Below are positions 15,332 through 24,375 of a stretch of 64,000 bases of DNA, piece by piece; position 1 is the first letter of the stretch, and every line of letters begins with the position of its first letter. This stretch comes from Haloglomus irregulare. Lineage in GTDB: Archaea; Halobacteriota; Halobacteria; Halobacteriales; Haloarculaceae. The notes under the pieces were generated by a model. The model did no database searches. It worked only from the letters and a program-made list of their open reading frames with translations, and was not told the DNA's origin. The stretch lies in assembly GCF_007421925.1 (NCBI RefSeq), contig NZ_QMDX01000003.1, forward strand, positions 311,435 through 375,434, written 5' to 3'. The translations under genes were made by a program, and so were the position numbers.

Positions 15332-16702
15332 CGAGGTGGTCCAGTAGAGCCGCTCGCCGTCGAGGCTGAGCTGGAGCATCTGTGGTCCGCCGACCACCTT
15401 CCGCTCGCCCTCGATGGGGTGGTCCGGGCCGAAGTGGCCGCCGGCCCAGACCCGGTCCACGTATCGTGGGTTCCTCGGGTCCGAGACGTCGTACATCCGG
15501 ACGTCCCCGTGGAGCCAGTTCGAGAAGAACAGGTACCGGTCGTCCATCGAGACCAGCAGGTCGGTCACCAGCCCGGGGACGGGCATGTCCCAGTCCTCGT
15601 GCTCGCGGGCCTCGACGTCGATGACCTTCTCGGCCGCGTAGCGGCCCGGCCCCGAACCGGGCGTTGTCTCGACCTGATGGAAGTTGAAGACGTTCGAGGA
15701 GAGCGCCGCGCCGACGAACCCGTGGGTCGAGACCGGGGAATGGAGGAAGCGCACCTCCAGCGGGATGAGCCCCTCCTCCCCCAGGTCGATGGTCTGCTCG
15801 ACGGTCTTCCCCTCCCAGTTCCAGACGTGGAGCCGTCGGCCGTACTCCCCCGCCTCGACGTCGTCGAGGTCGAACCCGGGGTAGTAGGTCGTCGGGGCCG
15901 CCCACTCCGTCGACACCATCACGTTCTGCCGGGGCTGGTACCAGAAGTCGTAGTTGAGTTCGATCTCGCCCGGTGGCTCCCAGCGCCCGTCGACGGAGAA
16001 GTCCGACTCGTCCAGTTCGAGGAATCCGCCCGGCAGCTCCCCGTCGGCGTCGCCCAGCATCGAGAGGACGATCTGCCCGTCGGGGATGCAGTGGACGGTG
16101 TGGGGGGCGCTCAGGTCCTCGTCGAACACCTCCCCTGGCTCGATGACCCGCTCCAGTTCGGGCTCGCGCCGGTCCGCCGTGTCGACGACGTGGATGCGCG
16201 AGGAGCGCTGCCCGGGGATGACGAGGTGGCGCCGCTCCAGGCCGCCGACGTGACAGGAGGAGGAGCAGGCGTTCCACCCGAAGTGGTGGAGTTCGTCGCC
16301 GCGGTTGGGCATCTCGACGCGGTCGACCACCTCCGCGTACGTCGCCGAGTCCGGGTCGAGGTCGACGACCGCCAGGAAGTCCGGCGCGTCCACGTCCGTC
16401 CCGACGTACAGCCCCATCACGTAGGCCAGCTCCTCGGGGTCGGACTCCTCGATCGCCGCCTGCGGGGTGGCGTACCCTGGCCCCTCGTGGTCGTGGTCAT
16501 GGTCGTGCGTCGCGTCCGCGCTGTGTTCCGTGTCACTCATACCGGGCGGGTCGGCCCCCCGAGGTAGTGTGTCCGAGGATACCGGCCGCCGCTGCCGCCG
16601 CGTGTGACGGGCCGTTCGGGAGCTACAGCCCCCGAAAGCGGTCGAATCCACCGGTAATGTGGCGTGTTATCGCGACCCGAGAAGCGGCAAGGATTGTGAC
16701 GT

Positions 16703-17272
16703 CTACCGCTCGACCACCAGCAGCGCGACGCGTTCCCGGACCACCGCCGGCAGGCCCGCGGCGGTCGCCGCCAGCTCGGTCGACCCGATGTCGAAGAAGG
16801 CCCGCACCCGGTCGGGGTCGTAGTCCCCCAGCGCTTCGGCCGGCTCGAGCAGCTCCCGGACCGCCTCCGCGGCCGCGGCCTCGGCCGCCGTGTCGCCGGC
16901 GCCGTCACCGGGTCGCCCGTCCACCAGCACGACCGTCGGGGTCGCCCCCGGGCCGACGCCGAGCTCCAGCGCCCGGTCGATCTGCCGGCGGCCGGCAGCG
17001 TACAGCAGTATCTCGACGGCGCGGTCCCGGGCGATGCCGTCGCCGCGGGCCCGCTCGCGGTCGGCGAGCTCGACGGCCCGTTCGAGATGCCGGCGCCCGG
17101 TCACGAGCCGGGCGTCGAACGCCTGCACGGTCACGCCGTGCGTGTCGGCCATGGCGCCGAGGCGGCCGACCAGCGCGTCGACGTCCTCGAACACCGGGAC
17201 GTCGTCGGCCGTCGCCGCGTCCGCGTCGTCCCCGACGTGGACGATACCCTCCACCAGCACGTCAGAAGTCAC
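16703..17272 (-). CDS. cgi121: KEOPS complex subunit Cgi121
   Basis: A 189-residue protein with the Cgi121 signature: [22 protein letters not shown], then [26 protein letters not shown], and a C-terminal [16 protein letters not shown]. Cgi121 binds Bud32 and the tRNA 3' end in KEOPS, which makes the t6A37 modification of tRNA. The GTG at 17272 overlaps the end of hel308 by 11 nt, so both are probably on one message; a later GTG (codon 5) is an alternative start that would remove the overlap. The 160 bases up to the SBP56 start hold that gene's promoter and nothing else recognised. Confidence 0.85.
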   Translation of the reverse strand: MTSDVLVEGIVHVGDDADAATADDVPVFEDVDALVGRLGAMADTHGVTVQAFDARLVTGRRHLERAVELADRERARGDGIARDRAVEILLYAAGRRQIDRALELGVGPGATPTVVLVDGRPGDGAGDTAAEAAAAEAVRELLEPAEALGDYDPDRVRAFFDIGSTELAATAAGLPAVVRERVALLVVER

Positions 17273-19526
17273 CCAGGCTGGACTGGTCGTCGTCGCCGCC
17301 GTCCAGGACGGGCGCGGCGTCCGGGTCCGGCTCCACGTCCGCCATCGAGGGGTCGGTGTGACCGGCCGCCTCCAGCACGTTCTCGGCGGTCTTCTCGCGC
17401 CCCCGGAGCGCCCCGAGCACGACCGGCTTGTTGGCGTTGCGGAGGTCGGCCCGGTCCTCGATGCCGGCCTCGTACAGCCGGCGGGCGCGTTTGCGCCCCA
17501 CGCTCCGGACGCCCGCGAGGTCGACCAGCTCCTCGCGGACGCCGTGCTGGACCCGGACCCGCGCCTCGCGGACGGCGGGCGCGATACCGAGGTCGAGTTC
17601 GGCCGCCAGCTCCTCGGCCGCGCCCAGCAGCCACTCCGTGGTGTCGACCTTCCCGCGGATGTCGCCGGGGCCGACGCCGTAGCGCTCGGTGATGCGGTCC
17701 TCGTCGACCTCGTCGGCCCAGTCCTCCAGCAGCGTCGCGGTCTTCAGCGCCGCTAGCCAGTCCTCGAACGCGTCGTCGAACTCGCTGGGCAGGCGACCCA
17801 GGAACTCGGCCTCGCGCTCGTAGGCGAGCTCGGTGAACTCGTCCTGCTCGCCCGAGCGGAGGTAGAGCTGGTACATGTCCGGGGTGCGCGCGATGAGGTG
17901 GTAGAGCCCCAGTGCCGTCGGCGACCGGTCCGCCGCCCGGAGGCCGTCGATGATCTCCGCGGCGCTCATCGGGTCGAGGTAGAGCCGGGAGACGGTGTGG
18001 CCCATCCCCGTGGCCTCCAGCCGACCCCCCTCGGCGGTGATGAACCCGTTCGCCTCCAGATACCGGAGCATGTCGTCCATCACCCCCTCGAGGTAGGCGT
18101 CCTCGTCCGTCTGGCTGGCGTACAGCGTCTCCTGCAGGAACTCCAGCAGCCCCTCTCGCGAGTCGGCGAAGCCCGAGGCGACCGTGGCGAGGAGGTGGGT
18201 CCGCATCGCCGGCTCCGCGGCCAGCTTCGACCGCACGGGCTCGGGCTCGGCCCAGACGTACCGCTCGAACAGCTCGTCCAGTTCGTCGTGGCTCTTCGCG
18301 AGCAGTAGTGCCTCCCCGTACGGGTCCATCCCCGGCCGGCCGGCCCGGCCCATCATCTGATGGACTTCGAGCACGGACAGGGGCTGCATCCCGCCGGCCT
18401 CGCCGGAGTAGCGCCGCCAGTCCCGGACGACGACGCGCCGGGAGGGGGTGTTGACGCCCGCGGCCAGCGTCGGCGTCGCGGCGATACATTTGACGAGCCG
18501 GTCCCGGAAGGCGTCCTCGACCAGCGAGCGCATGGTGCTCGACAGGCCGGCGTGGTGGAAGGCGGCCCCCTTCTCGACGGCGTCGGCCAGGTCCTCGCTC
18601 GTCTCGGTGTCGTTGTCGTCACGGATCTCCGCGGCGATGTCCCGGAGCTCGGCCATCTCCTCCCCGGTCAGATGGTCGTTCGTCACGTTGGCCAGCCGCT
18701 TGGCCGCGCCCTCCGCGTTCCGGCGGCTGTTGACGAAGACGAGCGACGAGCCGCGCCCGTCGTCCGCCTCCCCGCCCGCTTCCTCCTCGTCGGCCGCCAG
18801 GGTGTCCCGGACGATGCTCTCGGTCGCCTTCTCGCCGCTCTGGCTGGGGAGGTGCTCCTGGCTCCCGTCGTCGAAGTGGAGCGCCTCGCCGAAGTGGACC
18901 CCCTTCCGGAGGTCGATGGGCCGCCACTCCGAGTCCACGAGGTCGGCGTCGAGCCAGTCGGCCAGCGCGTCGGCGTTGCCGATGGTCGCCGACAGCGCCA
19001 CCACCTGCAGGCCGGGGTTGATCCGCCGGAGCTTCGCCAGCGTCACCTCCAGGGTGGGCCCGCGCTGGGCGTCGTCCACGAGGTGGACCTCGTCGGCGAC
19101 CACGCAGTCCAGCCGGCTCAGCCAGGGCGCGTCGTTCCGGACCAGCGAGTCCACCTTCTCGGAGGTGGCGACGATGACGTCCTTCTCGCCGAGCCAGCGC
19201 TCCTCGGACTCGTAGTTGCCCGTCGAGACACCCACCTCGACGCCGTAGCGGGAGAACTCCTCGAACTCCTCGCGTTTCTCGGAGGCGAGCGCCCGCAGCG
19301 GGACGATGTAGAGCGCCTTCCCGCCGCGCTGGACCGCCGACAGCATCGCCAGCTCCGCGACCAGCGTCTTCCCCGACGCCGTCGGGACGCTCGCCACCAG
19401 CGAGTCGCCCTGGGTGACGCCGGCCTCGACCGCCTCGGCCTGGGGTGGATAGAGCTCCTCGATACCGTCCGCGCGGAGGTGCTCCGGGAGCCACTCGGGC
19501 ACGCCCGCGACCTCGGAGACGTTCAT
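17262..19526 (-). CDS. hel308: Hel308 3'-5' DNA helicase
   Basis: A 754-residue Ski2-like superfamily 2 helicase that acts on stalled forks. Motifs: LYPPQAEAV (Q motif), [12 protein letters not shown] (Walker A), DEVHLVDD (Walker B), ALSATIGN (III), [16 protein letters not shown] (V) and [10 protein letters not shown] (VI); then the ratchet domain and a C-terminal helix-hairpin-helix ([19 protein letters not shown]). The last residues, QSSLGDF, fit the PCNA-interacting (PIP) pattern Qxx(L/I)xx(F/Y). I chose the ATG at 19524-19526, which starts [12 protein letters not shown]; the longer open frame has no family match. A TATA-like agtttaaacg is upstream. Confidence 0.93.
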   Translation of the reverse strand: MNVSEVAGVPEWLPEHLRADGIEELYPPQAEAVEAGVTQGDSLVASVPTASGKTLVAELAMLSAVQRGGKALYIVPLRALASEKREEFEEFSRYGVEVGVSTGNYESEERWLGEKDVIVATSEKVDSLVRNDAPWLSRLDCVVADEVHLVDDAQRGPTLEVTLAKLRRINPGLQVVALSATIGNADALADWLDADLVDSEWRPIDLRKGVHFGEALHFDDGSQEHLPSQSGEKATESIVRDTLAADEEEAGGEADDGRGSSLVFVNSRRNAEGAAKRLANVTNDHLTGEEMAELRDIAAEIRDDNDTETSEDLADAVEKGAAFHHAGLSSTMRSLVEDAFRDRLVKCIAATPTLAAGVNTPSRRVVVRDWRRYSGEAGGMQPLSVLEVHQMMGRAGRPGMDPYGEALLLAKSHDELDELFERYVWAEPEPVRSKLAAEPAMRTHLLATVASGFADSREGLLEFLQETLYASQTDEDAYLEGVMDDMLRYLEANGFITAEGGRLEATGMGHTVSRLYLDPMSAAEIIDGLRAADRSPTALGLYHLIARTPDMYQLYLRSGEQDEFTELAYEREAEFLGRLPSEFDDAFEDWLAALKTATLLEDWADEVDEDRITERYGVGPGDIRGKVDTTEWLLGAAEELAAELDLGIAPAVREARVRVQHGVREELVDLAGVRSVGRKRARRLYEAGIEDRADLRNANKPVVLGALRGREKTAENVLEAAGHTDPSMADVEPDPDAAPVLDGGDDDQSSLGDF

Positions 19527-19653
19527 TACGAGTTGATGGGCCGTCACCCCGTTTAAACTGTCGTGTGTACGGTGCCTGCCACCCCGTGGAGCGAAATCCT
19601 CAATCGCGCCCGGCCCGGTGCGAGCCCCGGCGCGTCCGACGACGAGCCGACAT

Positions 19654-19676
19654 CTGTCAGACGAGTCTGTTGACAG
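19654..19676. terminator. Nested inverted repeat between hel308 and ftsZ2
   Basis: CTGTCA (19654-19659) and TGACAG (19671-19676) flank an inner CAGAC-GA-GTCTG. It lies downstream of ftsZ2 and upstream of hel308, both on the minus strand, so it may end the cdrS-ftsZ2 message. The inner symmetry also resembles the AGACG sites described near cdrS and cdrL. Confidence 0.3.
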
Positions 19677-19751
19677 CATAGGCCCGATTCAAGCGAAGAG
19701 AGAGTCTCTGAACCGTGTAGACGACCGCAAAGGAAATATCGGTTTCCGTAT

Positions 19752-20924
19752 CTATCGGATAACGTCCAGACCGTTGTTCTTCTCGTTGGCCGTCTCGGGC
19801 TTGCCGCCATCGGTTTCGCCCACCCCGAAGGTGTCCGTGTTACCGGACTCTGGCGAGGCGTCGCCCTCGATGGCTGCGCGGGAGGCGTCGGCCTGCTTCT
19901 GGGTCGTCGGCCCGAGCACCTGTGCGGACTGGACGCCGGTCATGATGGCCATGACCCGCACCTTGCCCTTGTACTCGTCCTGGATACGGGCACCCCAGAT
20001 GACGTTCGCGGAGGCCTCGAGCCGCTCCGTGATGCGCTGGGCGATGCCCTCGGCCTCCTTCAGCGTGAGGTCGGGGCCGCCCGTGATGTGGACGAGCCCG
20101 CCGGAGGCACCGCGGTAGTCGACGTCCAGCAGCGGGTGCTCCATCGCGTCGTTGACCACCTCCTCGGTCTTGTTCTTGTCCTGGGTCTCCCCGACGAGCA
20201 TCACCGCGACCCCGCCCTGGTTCATGATTGAGGTCATGTCCGCGTAGTCCAGGTTGATCAGCGAGGGCTGGGTGATGGTCTCGGAGATGCCCTTGACGGT
20301 CTCGGCGATGATCTGGTCCATCACGGAGAACGCCTTCCCGATGGGGAGGTTGGGCACGTAGTCGAGCAGGCGGTTGTTGTCCAGCACGATGATCGAGTCG
20401 GCCTCGTTGCGCAGCTTCTCGAGACCCTCCTCGGCCTTGACCGTGCGGGCGCGCTCGACGTTGAACGGCGTCGACACCATGCCGACGACGATGGCGCCCT
20501 GCTCCTTGGCGATCTTCGAGACGACCGGGGCGGCGCCGGTCCCCGTCCCGCCACCCATGCCGGCGGTGACGAAGACGAGGTCGGCGTCGCCGATGACCTC
20601 CTTGACCGTCCCCTGGGCCATCTCGGTGGCGCGCTCGCCCATCGAGGGGTCGCCACCAGCTCCGAGCCCGTTGGTGAGGGACTTGCCGACGAGAATCTTC
20701 GTATCGGCCTCGATCATCTGCAGGTGCTGCTTGTCCGTGTTGATAGCGATGGTTTCGGCGCCCTCGACGCCGATGTTGTACAGTCGGTTGACGGTGTTGT
20801 TACCAGCACCGCCGGCGCCGACGATAACGATGCGCGGGTCACCGAAGTCGCCGGCGTCGTCGCCGTCCATGTGGCGGGACTCGGCCTCGGCGTTCTCCAG
20901 TGCGGAGTTGACGATGTCCTGCAT
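19752..20924 (-). CDS. ftsZ2: Cell division protein FtsZ2 (tubulin homologue)
   Basis: A 390-residue GTPase that forms the mid-cell division ring in haloarchaea together with FtsZ1; FtsZ2 acts mainly in constriction. It opens [15 protein letters not shown], has [14 protein letters not shown], the tubulin signature [16 protein letters not shown] and the T7 synergy-loop region [11 protein letters not shown], and ends in the short conserved tail NNGLDVIR seen in FtsZ2 rather than FtsZ1. It begins 3 nt after cdrS, so the two share one message and CdrS-linked control. The region between residue 335 and the tail is a variable acidic linker. Confidence 0.95.
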   Translation of the reverse strand: MQDIVNSALENAEAESRHMDGDDAGDFGDPRIVIVGAGGAGNNTVNRLYNIGVEGAETIAINTDKQHLQMIEADTKILVGKSLTNGLGAGGDPSMGERATEMAQGTVKEVIGDADLVFVTAGMGGGTGTGAAPVVSKIAKEQGAIVVGMVSTPFNVERARTVKAEEGLEKLRNEADSIIVLDNNRLLDYVPNLPIGKAFSVMDQIIAETVKGISETITQPSLINLDYADMTSIMNQGGVAVMLVGETQDKNKTEEVVNDAMEHPLLDVDYRGASGGLVHITGGPDLTLKEAEGIAQRITERLEASANVIWGARIQDEYKGKVRVMAIMTGVQSAQVLGPTTQKQADASRAAIEGDASPESGNTDTFGVGETDGGKPETANEKNNGLDVIR

Positions 20925-20927
20925 CGT

Positions 20928-21104
20928 CTACACCTTGGCCCAGCCGCGCCGGTCGTTCGACCGGTCGCTGTCCTCGTGTTCGTTTAGCATCTCGCGGACG
21001 GCCGACCGGATCGCCTCGCTCCGGTTGGGGAACTCCCCCGTGTCGACCATTCGCTCGACTTCATCGATCTGCTGCTTCGGAATCCGTAGTGTCACACGCT
21101 CCAT
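20928..21104 (-). CDS. cdrS: Ribbon-helix-helix regulator CdrS
   Basis: A 58-residue protein: [16 protein letters not shown] (beta strand and first helix) and [18 protein letters not shown] (second helix) form one ribbon-helix-helix unit, with an acidic C-terminal tail. In Halobacterium salinarum and Haloferax volcanii the short RHH protein CdrS is co-transcribed with ftsZ2 and controls division genes. The ATG at 21102-21104 directly starts the fold; the longer open frame adds 18 residues with no RHH match. The leader contains the 18-bp palindrome at 21217-21234 about where the transcription start would fall. Confidence 0.92.
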   Translation of the reverse strand: MERVTLRIPKQQIDEVERMVDTGEFPNRSEAIRSAVREMLNEHEDSDRSNDRRGWAKV

Positions 21105-21216
21105 TGTTGTTAGCTCCCTTGTTGGTCGGCAAGACGGCGTTGCGGCACACACCCGCATGGGTCATACAGCGCGAAACCACACGACGGCGGCCGGATGTAA
21201 TCCGTCCACCCGCGCT

Positions 21217-21234
21217 GTAAGACGACCGTCTTAC
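21217..21234. promoter_or_regulatory. 18-bp palindrome at the cdrS-ftsZ2 promoter
   Basis: GTAAGACG (21217-21224) and CGTCTTAC (21227-21234) are perfect arms around AC. A TATA-like tttaagtaat on the minus strand at about 21254-21266 puts the transcription start close to the palindrome, the place for a repressor. The half-site TxAGACG recurs upstream of cdrL, so CdrL or CdrS is the natural candidate to bind it. Confidence 0.6.
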
Positions 21235-21300
21235 GCAGCCGTATGCATAGACGGCTATTACTTAAACCTTGTCACGAGCGTATGACGCTCGTCGCACGAC

Positions 21301-21342
21301 CCCGTAAACTGGGGTGAGACGGCCGAATACGGCGTTTACGGG
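21301..21342. promoter_or_regulatory. Inverted repeat with recurring GTAAAC motif between cdrL and cdrS
   Basis: CCCGTAAAC (21301-21309) and GTTTACGGG (21334-21342) are 9-bp perfect arms with a 24-nt loop. GTAAAC or its complement also occurs at 21377-21382 and 21464-21469, the last overlapping the cdrL stop. This 361-base spacer has no gene. The hairpin could end the cdrL message or bind a regulator. Confidence 0.4.
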
Positions 21343-21465
21343 TCCCCCGGTGGTCCCTGCACACCGATCTGAGGGGGTAAACTCGCCCGGGTCCGTCGGT
21401 TGCTCGTGGGTATTATCGGCCGTGATTACGTCGATTATCGGCGTCAGAAGTCGTTTTCGGGCTGT

Positions 21466-21996
21466 TTACTGCTTGTCTAACACGTCGGCCGCGGTCGTCC
21501 GACGGCCACAGGAGGGGCAGAACGCCCAGTCGGAGCGGAGTTCGTCCCCGCACTCACAGAACACGCGGTGGCTCGCCTTCTCACCGCAGTTCGGGCAGTA
21601 AACGTGGTCCTTTGTCAGGTCTTCGCCACATTGGGCGCACGGCTTCTCACCCGCCTCGGGCTCGTTTGCGGGGTCGGGTGACGCCGTCTTACGGGTGTTC
21701 GTCTCTGCAGTAGCGTTCCCCGCGGATTCGCCGTCGAGAGCGATGTTTACGTTGATATCCTGGCCCCCGGCGGGGGTGCGGAACCCCTCCAGTCGGTCGT
21801 TGATGATAGCGTCGACGCGTTCGGCGACGAGCTCGTCGAGTGACCCCTCGGTGGTGTCCCCCGCCGACGCTCCGGTGTCAGACGGCTCCCCGAGGTACTC
21901 GCGGAGCGCCTCGCGCATGACCTCGCTCTTGGAGGCGTCGAACTCCTCCAGTTGTGCCACGAGGTCGTCGTCTGCCCGGAACGTTATTTTGCTCAC
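21466..21996 (-). CDS. cdrL: CdrL: ribbon-helix-helix protein with double zinc ribbon
   Basis: A 176-residue protein. Residues 1-38 form an RHH domain (MSKITFRADDDLVAQLEEFD then SKSEVMREALREYL), the middle is acidic and helical, and residues 120-163 carry two zinc ribbons: Cys 120/123/134/137 and Cys 147/149/160/163. This is the layout and location of CdrL, the long partner encoded upstream of cdrS-ftsZ2 in haloarchaea. A TATA-like cttgaaatgg on the minus strand about 30 nt before the ATG implies a leaderless message. A palindrome related to the cdrS one lies just upstream of that box. Confidence 0.85.
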   Translation of the reverse strand: MSKITFRADDDLVAQLEEFDASKSEVMREALREYLGEPSDTGASAGDTTEGSLDELVAERVDAIINDRLEGFRTPAGGQDINVNIALDGESAGNATAETNTRKTASPDPANEPEAGEKPCAQCGEDLTKDHVYCPNCGEKASHRVFCECGDELRSDWAFCPSCGRRTTAADVLDKQ

Positions 21997-22041
21997 GCTG
22001 TCGGATGTTGTGTGTCAGCCCATTTCAAGCTTCGCGTGCGT

Positions 22042-22055
22042 CAGACGTCCGTCTG
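22042..22055. promoter_or_regulatory. 14-bp palindrome upstream of cdrL
   Basis: CAGACG (22042-22047) and CGTCTG (22050-22055) around TC. Half-site and 2-nt spacing match the palindrome upstream of cdrS. It sits just upstream of the presumed TATA/BRE of cdrL, a position from which a bound factor could touch TFB. Confidence 0.5.
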
Positions 22056-22170
22056 TCGACGCTGACCGACGGTGTCGACGGTCTCACACGTCCGACAGCG
22101 CGTGTGTTCCGTGCCCACACCTTCGCCGGATGACAACGATTAAGGCCGTGACCGGCCCTAACTCAACCAT

Positions 22171-22244
22171 CCGCCCTTAGCTCAGACTGGTAGAGCAGTC
22201 GACTGTAGATCGACTTGTCCCCCGTTCAAATCGGGGAGGGCGGA
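22171..22244 (+). tRNA. tRNA-Tyr (anticodon GTA)
   Basis: A 74-nt cloverleaf with no intron: acceptor CCGCCCT (22171-22177) pairs with AGGGCGG (22237-22243) and the discriminator is A. The D-loop has AGACTGGTAGAG, the anticodon stem GTCGA/TCGAC encloses a loop with anticodon GTA at 22205-22207, and the T-arm is CCCCCGTTCAAATCGGGG. CCA is not encoded. A TATA-like acgattaagg lies about 27-35 nt upstream. Confidence 0.95.
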
Positions 22245-22398
22245 TCCTCTTTCCGGCCGTATCACGGTTCCCGACAGTTCCAACGCCGTCCTGCGATTCC
22301 GCGCCGCGAGCGCCCCGTCTCAGTCTGGAGCGCAACAAGACTCGTAACGTACCCCTCCGCCGTCCCGGAGATTCCGTTGCTGAAACGGGGTGGCCGGC

Positions 22399-22506
22399 GT
22401 GAGGCGCGACTGTCCCCACCCCGTCGAGGGCGTCAACGAGCGTGGGACGCGCTACTGTCAGAACTGCGGCGCCGTCTACTGTCCCGACTCGGGGTGGTCG
22501 GCGTGA
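22399..22506 (+). CDS. Very small zinc-finger protein, 35 residues
   Basis: GTG at 22399; the peptide VRRDCPHPVEGVNERG continues to TRYCQNCGAVYC and PDSGWSA. Four cysteines (one in DCPH, then CxNC and VYC) could bind zinc. Its TGA overlaps the GTG of the SWIM gene by 4 nt (GTGA), which strongly supports translation. Haloarchaea have many such tiny zinc-finger proteins of unknown role. The 150 bases between the tRNA and this gene show nothing. Confidence 0.65.
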   Translation: MRRDCPHPVEGVNERGTRYCQNCGAVYCPDSGWSA

Positions 22507-22979
22507 GCCTCCTCGACTTCGACGCCGAGGCCGAAGCTCGCTCGACCAGCTGGGAGCGCGCGGACCCGGACCGAGCGCTCATCGAGCGGCGCTCGTGGAA
22601 CGAGTGGTCGGTGCTGCTTCCCGACGGCGAGAAGGCGCATATCTGTCGCCTCGAGCGCGACCACGGAGCGTACGTCGGCGCGTGCGACTGTCCGGGCTAC
22701 GAGCATCACGACGGGCCCTGCGCGCATCTCTGCACGCTCCGGAAGGCGGAGTTCGGCCACGATCGGGATGTCGAGGGGCGGCGGGTCCGGGTCCTCGACG
22801 CCGACGAGGAGCGCGCCCAGGGAGCCGTCGAGCGCATCCGCGCCGACGGCGGCCGTCGGAGGTGGGGTCGAACAACACGGGCGACGCGAGTGAGGCGGAC
22901 CCCCGAATTATTCCGATACGTGCTGGATATGTACTCGATGGTCGGTCATATGCATCGAACTCTGGTGCTGACCGAATAG
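22503..22979 (+). CDS. SWIM zinc-finger protein
   Basis: A 158-residue protein, GTG start overlapping the upstream small gene. The SWIM motif CxCxnCxH is complete: Cys61, Cys63, Cys73, His75 (ACDCPGYEHH, GPCAHLC). SWIM domains bind DNA or proteins and occur in recombination and transposon-related proteins; stand-alone SWIM proteins are common in haloarchaea with no known role. After about residue 125 the sequence (TTRATRVRRTPELF) no longer looks like the family and may be readthrough past a lost stop. Confidence 0.75.
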   Translation: MSLLDFDAEAEARSTSWERADPDRALIERRSWNEWSVLLPDGEKAHICRLERDHGAYVGACDCPGYEHHDGPCAHLCTLRKAEFGHDRDVEGRRVRVLDADEERAQGAVERIRADGGRRRWGRTTRATRVRRTPELFRYVLDMYSMVGHMHRTLVLTE

Positions 22980-23111
22980 TGACCGCTCGTTGAATCGTTC
23001 TGGCCTCCGCGTCGGGCGTCGCTCACTCGCCGGTTGGGCGTGGACGTCGGCGTGCTCGTCGGGCCGGAACCGCGCGCCGACGCGGGACGGTCGGGCGGCC
23101 CTGCGTCGCGG

Positions 23112-23351
23112 TCAGGCCAGTTGCGACCGGACCGCCGCCACCGCCTCGAACGGGTCGATACGGTCGTCCGGGTCCGTACACCAGACGCGGTCGCCGTCGA
23201 CGCTCACGCAGAACAGCTCCTCGGAGGAGGGCGAGCAGCTGACGTTCAGGTCGTGTCGCTGGCCGAGCCAGTCGGCGAGGACCCGGCGGGTCTCGGTGGC
23301 CTCGCCGGCGAGCCGACAGGGGGCGCAGTACTCGATGTTGACCCGTGGCAT
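23112..23351 (-). CDS. Rdx/SelW-like thioredoxin-fold protein
   Basis: A 79-residue protein starting MPRVNIEYCAPCRLAG. The CxxC after the first strand and the small size place it in the Rdx (SelW/SelT/SelH-like) redox family, though the usual CxxC/U sits at the same place. The later stretch SEELFCVSVDGDRVW gives the third and fourth strands. A thiol redox role is likely but its partner is unknown. It lies 77 nt downstream of the lipoate ligase stop on the same strand. Confidence 0.75.
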   Translation of the reverse strand: MPRVNIEYCAPCRLAGEATETRRVLADWLGQRHDLNVSCSPSSEELFCVSVDGDRVWCTDPDDRIDPFEAVAAVRSQLA

Positions 23352-23428
23352 GGACTCCACCTTTCGAATCCTCCGATATAAACTGTCGGGCGGGCGCGAA
23401 CGTTGCCGCCGTCGGTGAGACGCCCGGT

Positions 23429-24316
23429 TCAGTCCTCGGTCGGGTCCTCGCGGTCCCGGGTCCACGTCTCGCTCCGGTATTTCGCCTCGGCCAGCTCGGC
23501 GGCGGCCGCCCGCTCCGCCTCGGTCCAGTCGTCCGTGACCCACTCCTCGCCCGCGATGGCGCCACACCACTCCCCGAGACTGTCCTCGATGACCCGCACC
23601 GCACGGTCCCGCTCCAGATTGTAGCTGTCGGTCAGCCCGACGTGCTCTGAGTCCAGCGGCACGTCCCGCTCCGTGTCGGCGTGGTCGCTCAGCCCCGTCA
23701 CGCGCTCGCGGAACCGGTCGGCGTCGACGGGCGGGTCCGCGAAGCAGGCGAGATGGCGCTCGGCGCCGACCTCGAAGCTGATGGAGCCGTGCTGGACCAC
23801 CGCGTCGCGGGTCCGGTACTGCGCGTTGCCCGCCAGCTTCCGGCCGCCGACGGCGATGTCGTGTGCGGGGTCGATATCCCGGAGGTAGCAGGAGGGCTCG
23901 TACAGCGCCTCGGCGGGCTCGTCGGCGAAGGCGGCCGGCACGCCGAGCTGCTCGAAGGCGTCGAACAGGGGCTCGCAGAACAGCTCGTACGTCTCCGCCA
24001 GGCTCCCCGGCACCGCCTCGGCCGGCGCGATGACGGAGTACGCGATGTCGCCGTGCGTGTCGTGGTAGATGCCGCCGCCGCCGGTCGGCCGCCGGACCAC
24101 GTCGATACCCTGGGACTCGCAGAACGCCCAGTCGACCGTGTCGGGGGGCTGCCGGTAGCCCAGCGAGAGACAGGCCGGGAGCCACTGGTAGAGCCGGACC
24201 GTGCCCACACCCTCCTCGGCCGCGGTCCGGGCCGCGACCTCGTCGTAGGCCATCGCGCTCGCCCCGCCGAGGACCTCCTCCCGGATGACCCGCCAGTCGG
24301 CGTCCGTGATGCTCAT
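23429..24316 (-). CDS. lplA: Lipoate-protein ligase A family protein
   Basis: A 295-residue member of the LplA/BPL fold that attaches lipoate (or an acyl precursor) to lipoyl domains of 2-oxoacid dehydrogenases or GcvH. It has the RRPTGGGGIYHD signature, the invariant lysine in VGGRKLAGNAQ, and a glycine-rich adenylate loop. A C-terminal extension of about 60 residues is rich in Trp, Glu and Ala. The ATG at 24314-24316 gives MSITDADWRVIREE. The neighbours do not reveal whether it is an octanoyl transferase or a lipoate ligase. Confidence 0.85.
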   Translation of the reverse strand: MSITDADWRVIREEVLGGASAMAYDEVAARTAAEEGVGTVRLYQWLPACLSLGYRQPPDTVDWAFCESQGIDVVRRPTGGGGIYHDTHGDIAYSVIAPAEAVPGSLAETYELFCEPLFDAFEQLGVPAAFADEPAEALYEPSCYLRDIDPAHDIAVGGRKLAGNAQYRTRDAVVQHGSISFEVGAERHLACFADPPVDADRFRERVTGLSDHADTERDVPLDSEHVGLTDSYNLERDRAVRVIEDSLGEWCGAIAGEEWVTDDWTEAERAAAAELAEAKYRSETWTRDREDPTED

Positions 24317-24375
24317 ACCACGAGTTGTGCGGGTACGGGAATAGCGATTGTGGCAACGGCGCTCCCGGCGGCGAG

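Larger units (their letters stand above)
12932..16540 (-). pseudogene. Selenium-binding protein 56 / methanethiol oxidase gene, split by an insertion
   Basis: The 5' part (16540 down to 15308) encodes about 411 residues of an SBP56-family protein: a His-rich start (THDHDHDHEG), WNACSSSCHVGG with the redox cysteines, SSRIHVVDT, TTYYPGFDLDDVEAG and ERLYWTTSLFSSWDNQ. The 3' part (13114 down to 12932) continues in register as FYPEEGERGSVMLK, FLVDFGEMP, RAHEIRWPDGDCTSDVW and a stop. Joining the two at the Gln codon gives a complete family member of about 472 residues. Known relatives oxidise methanethiol to formaldehyde, sulfide and peroxide and need copper. The intervening 2.19 kb belongs to an element. 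The truncated 5' ORF runs on into the element in a meaningless frame, ending at 14906. Confidence 0.9.

Noticed and set aside
22171..22979. Integrated element at tRNA-Tyr
   Set aside because: No integrase and no repeat of the tRNA 3' end was seen downstream.
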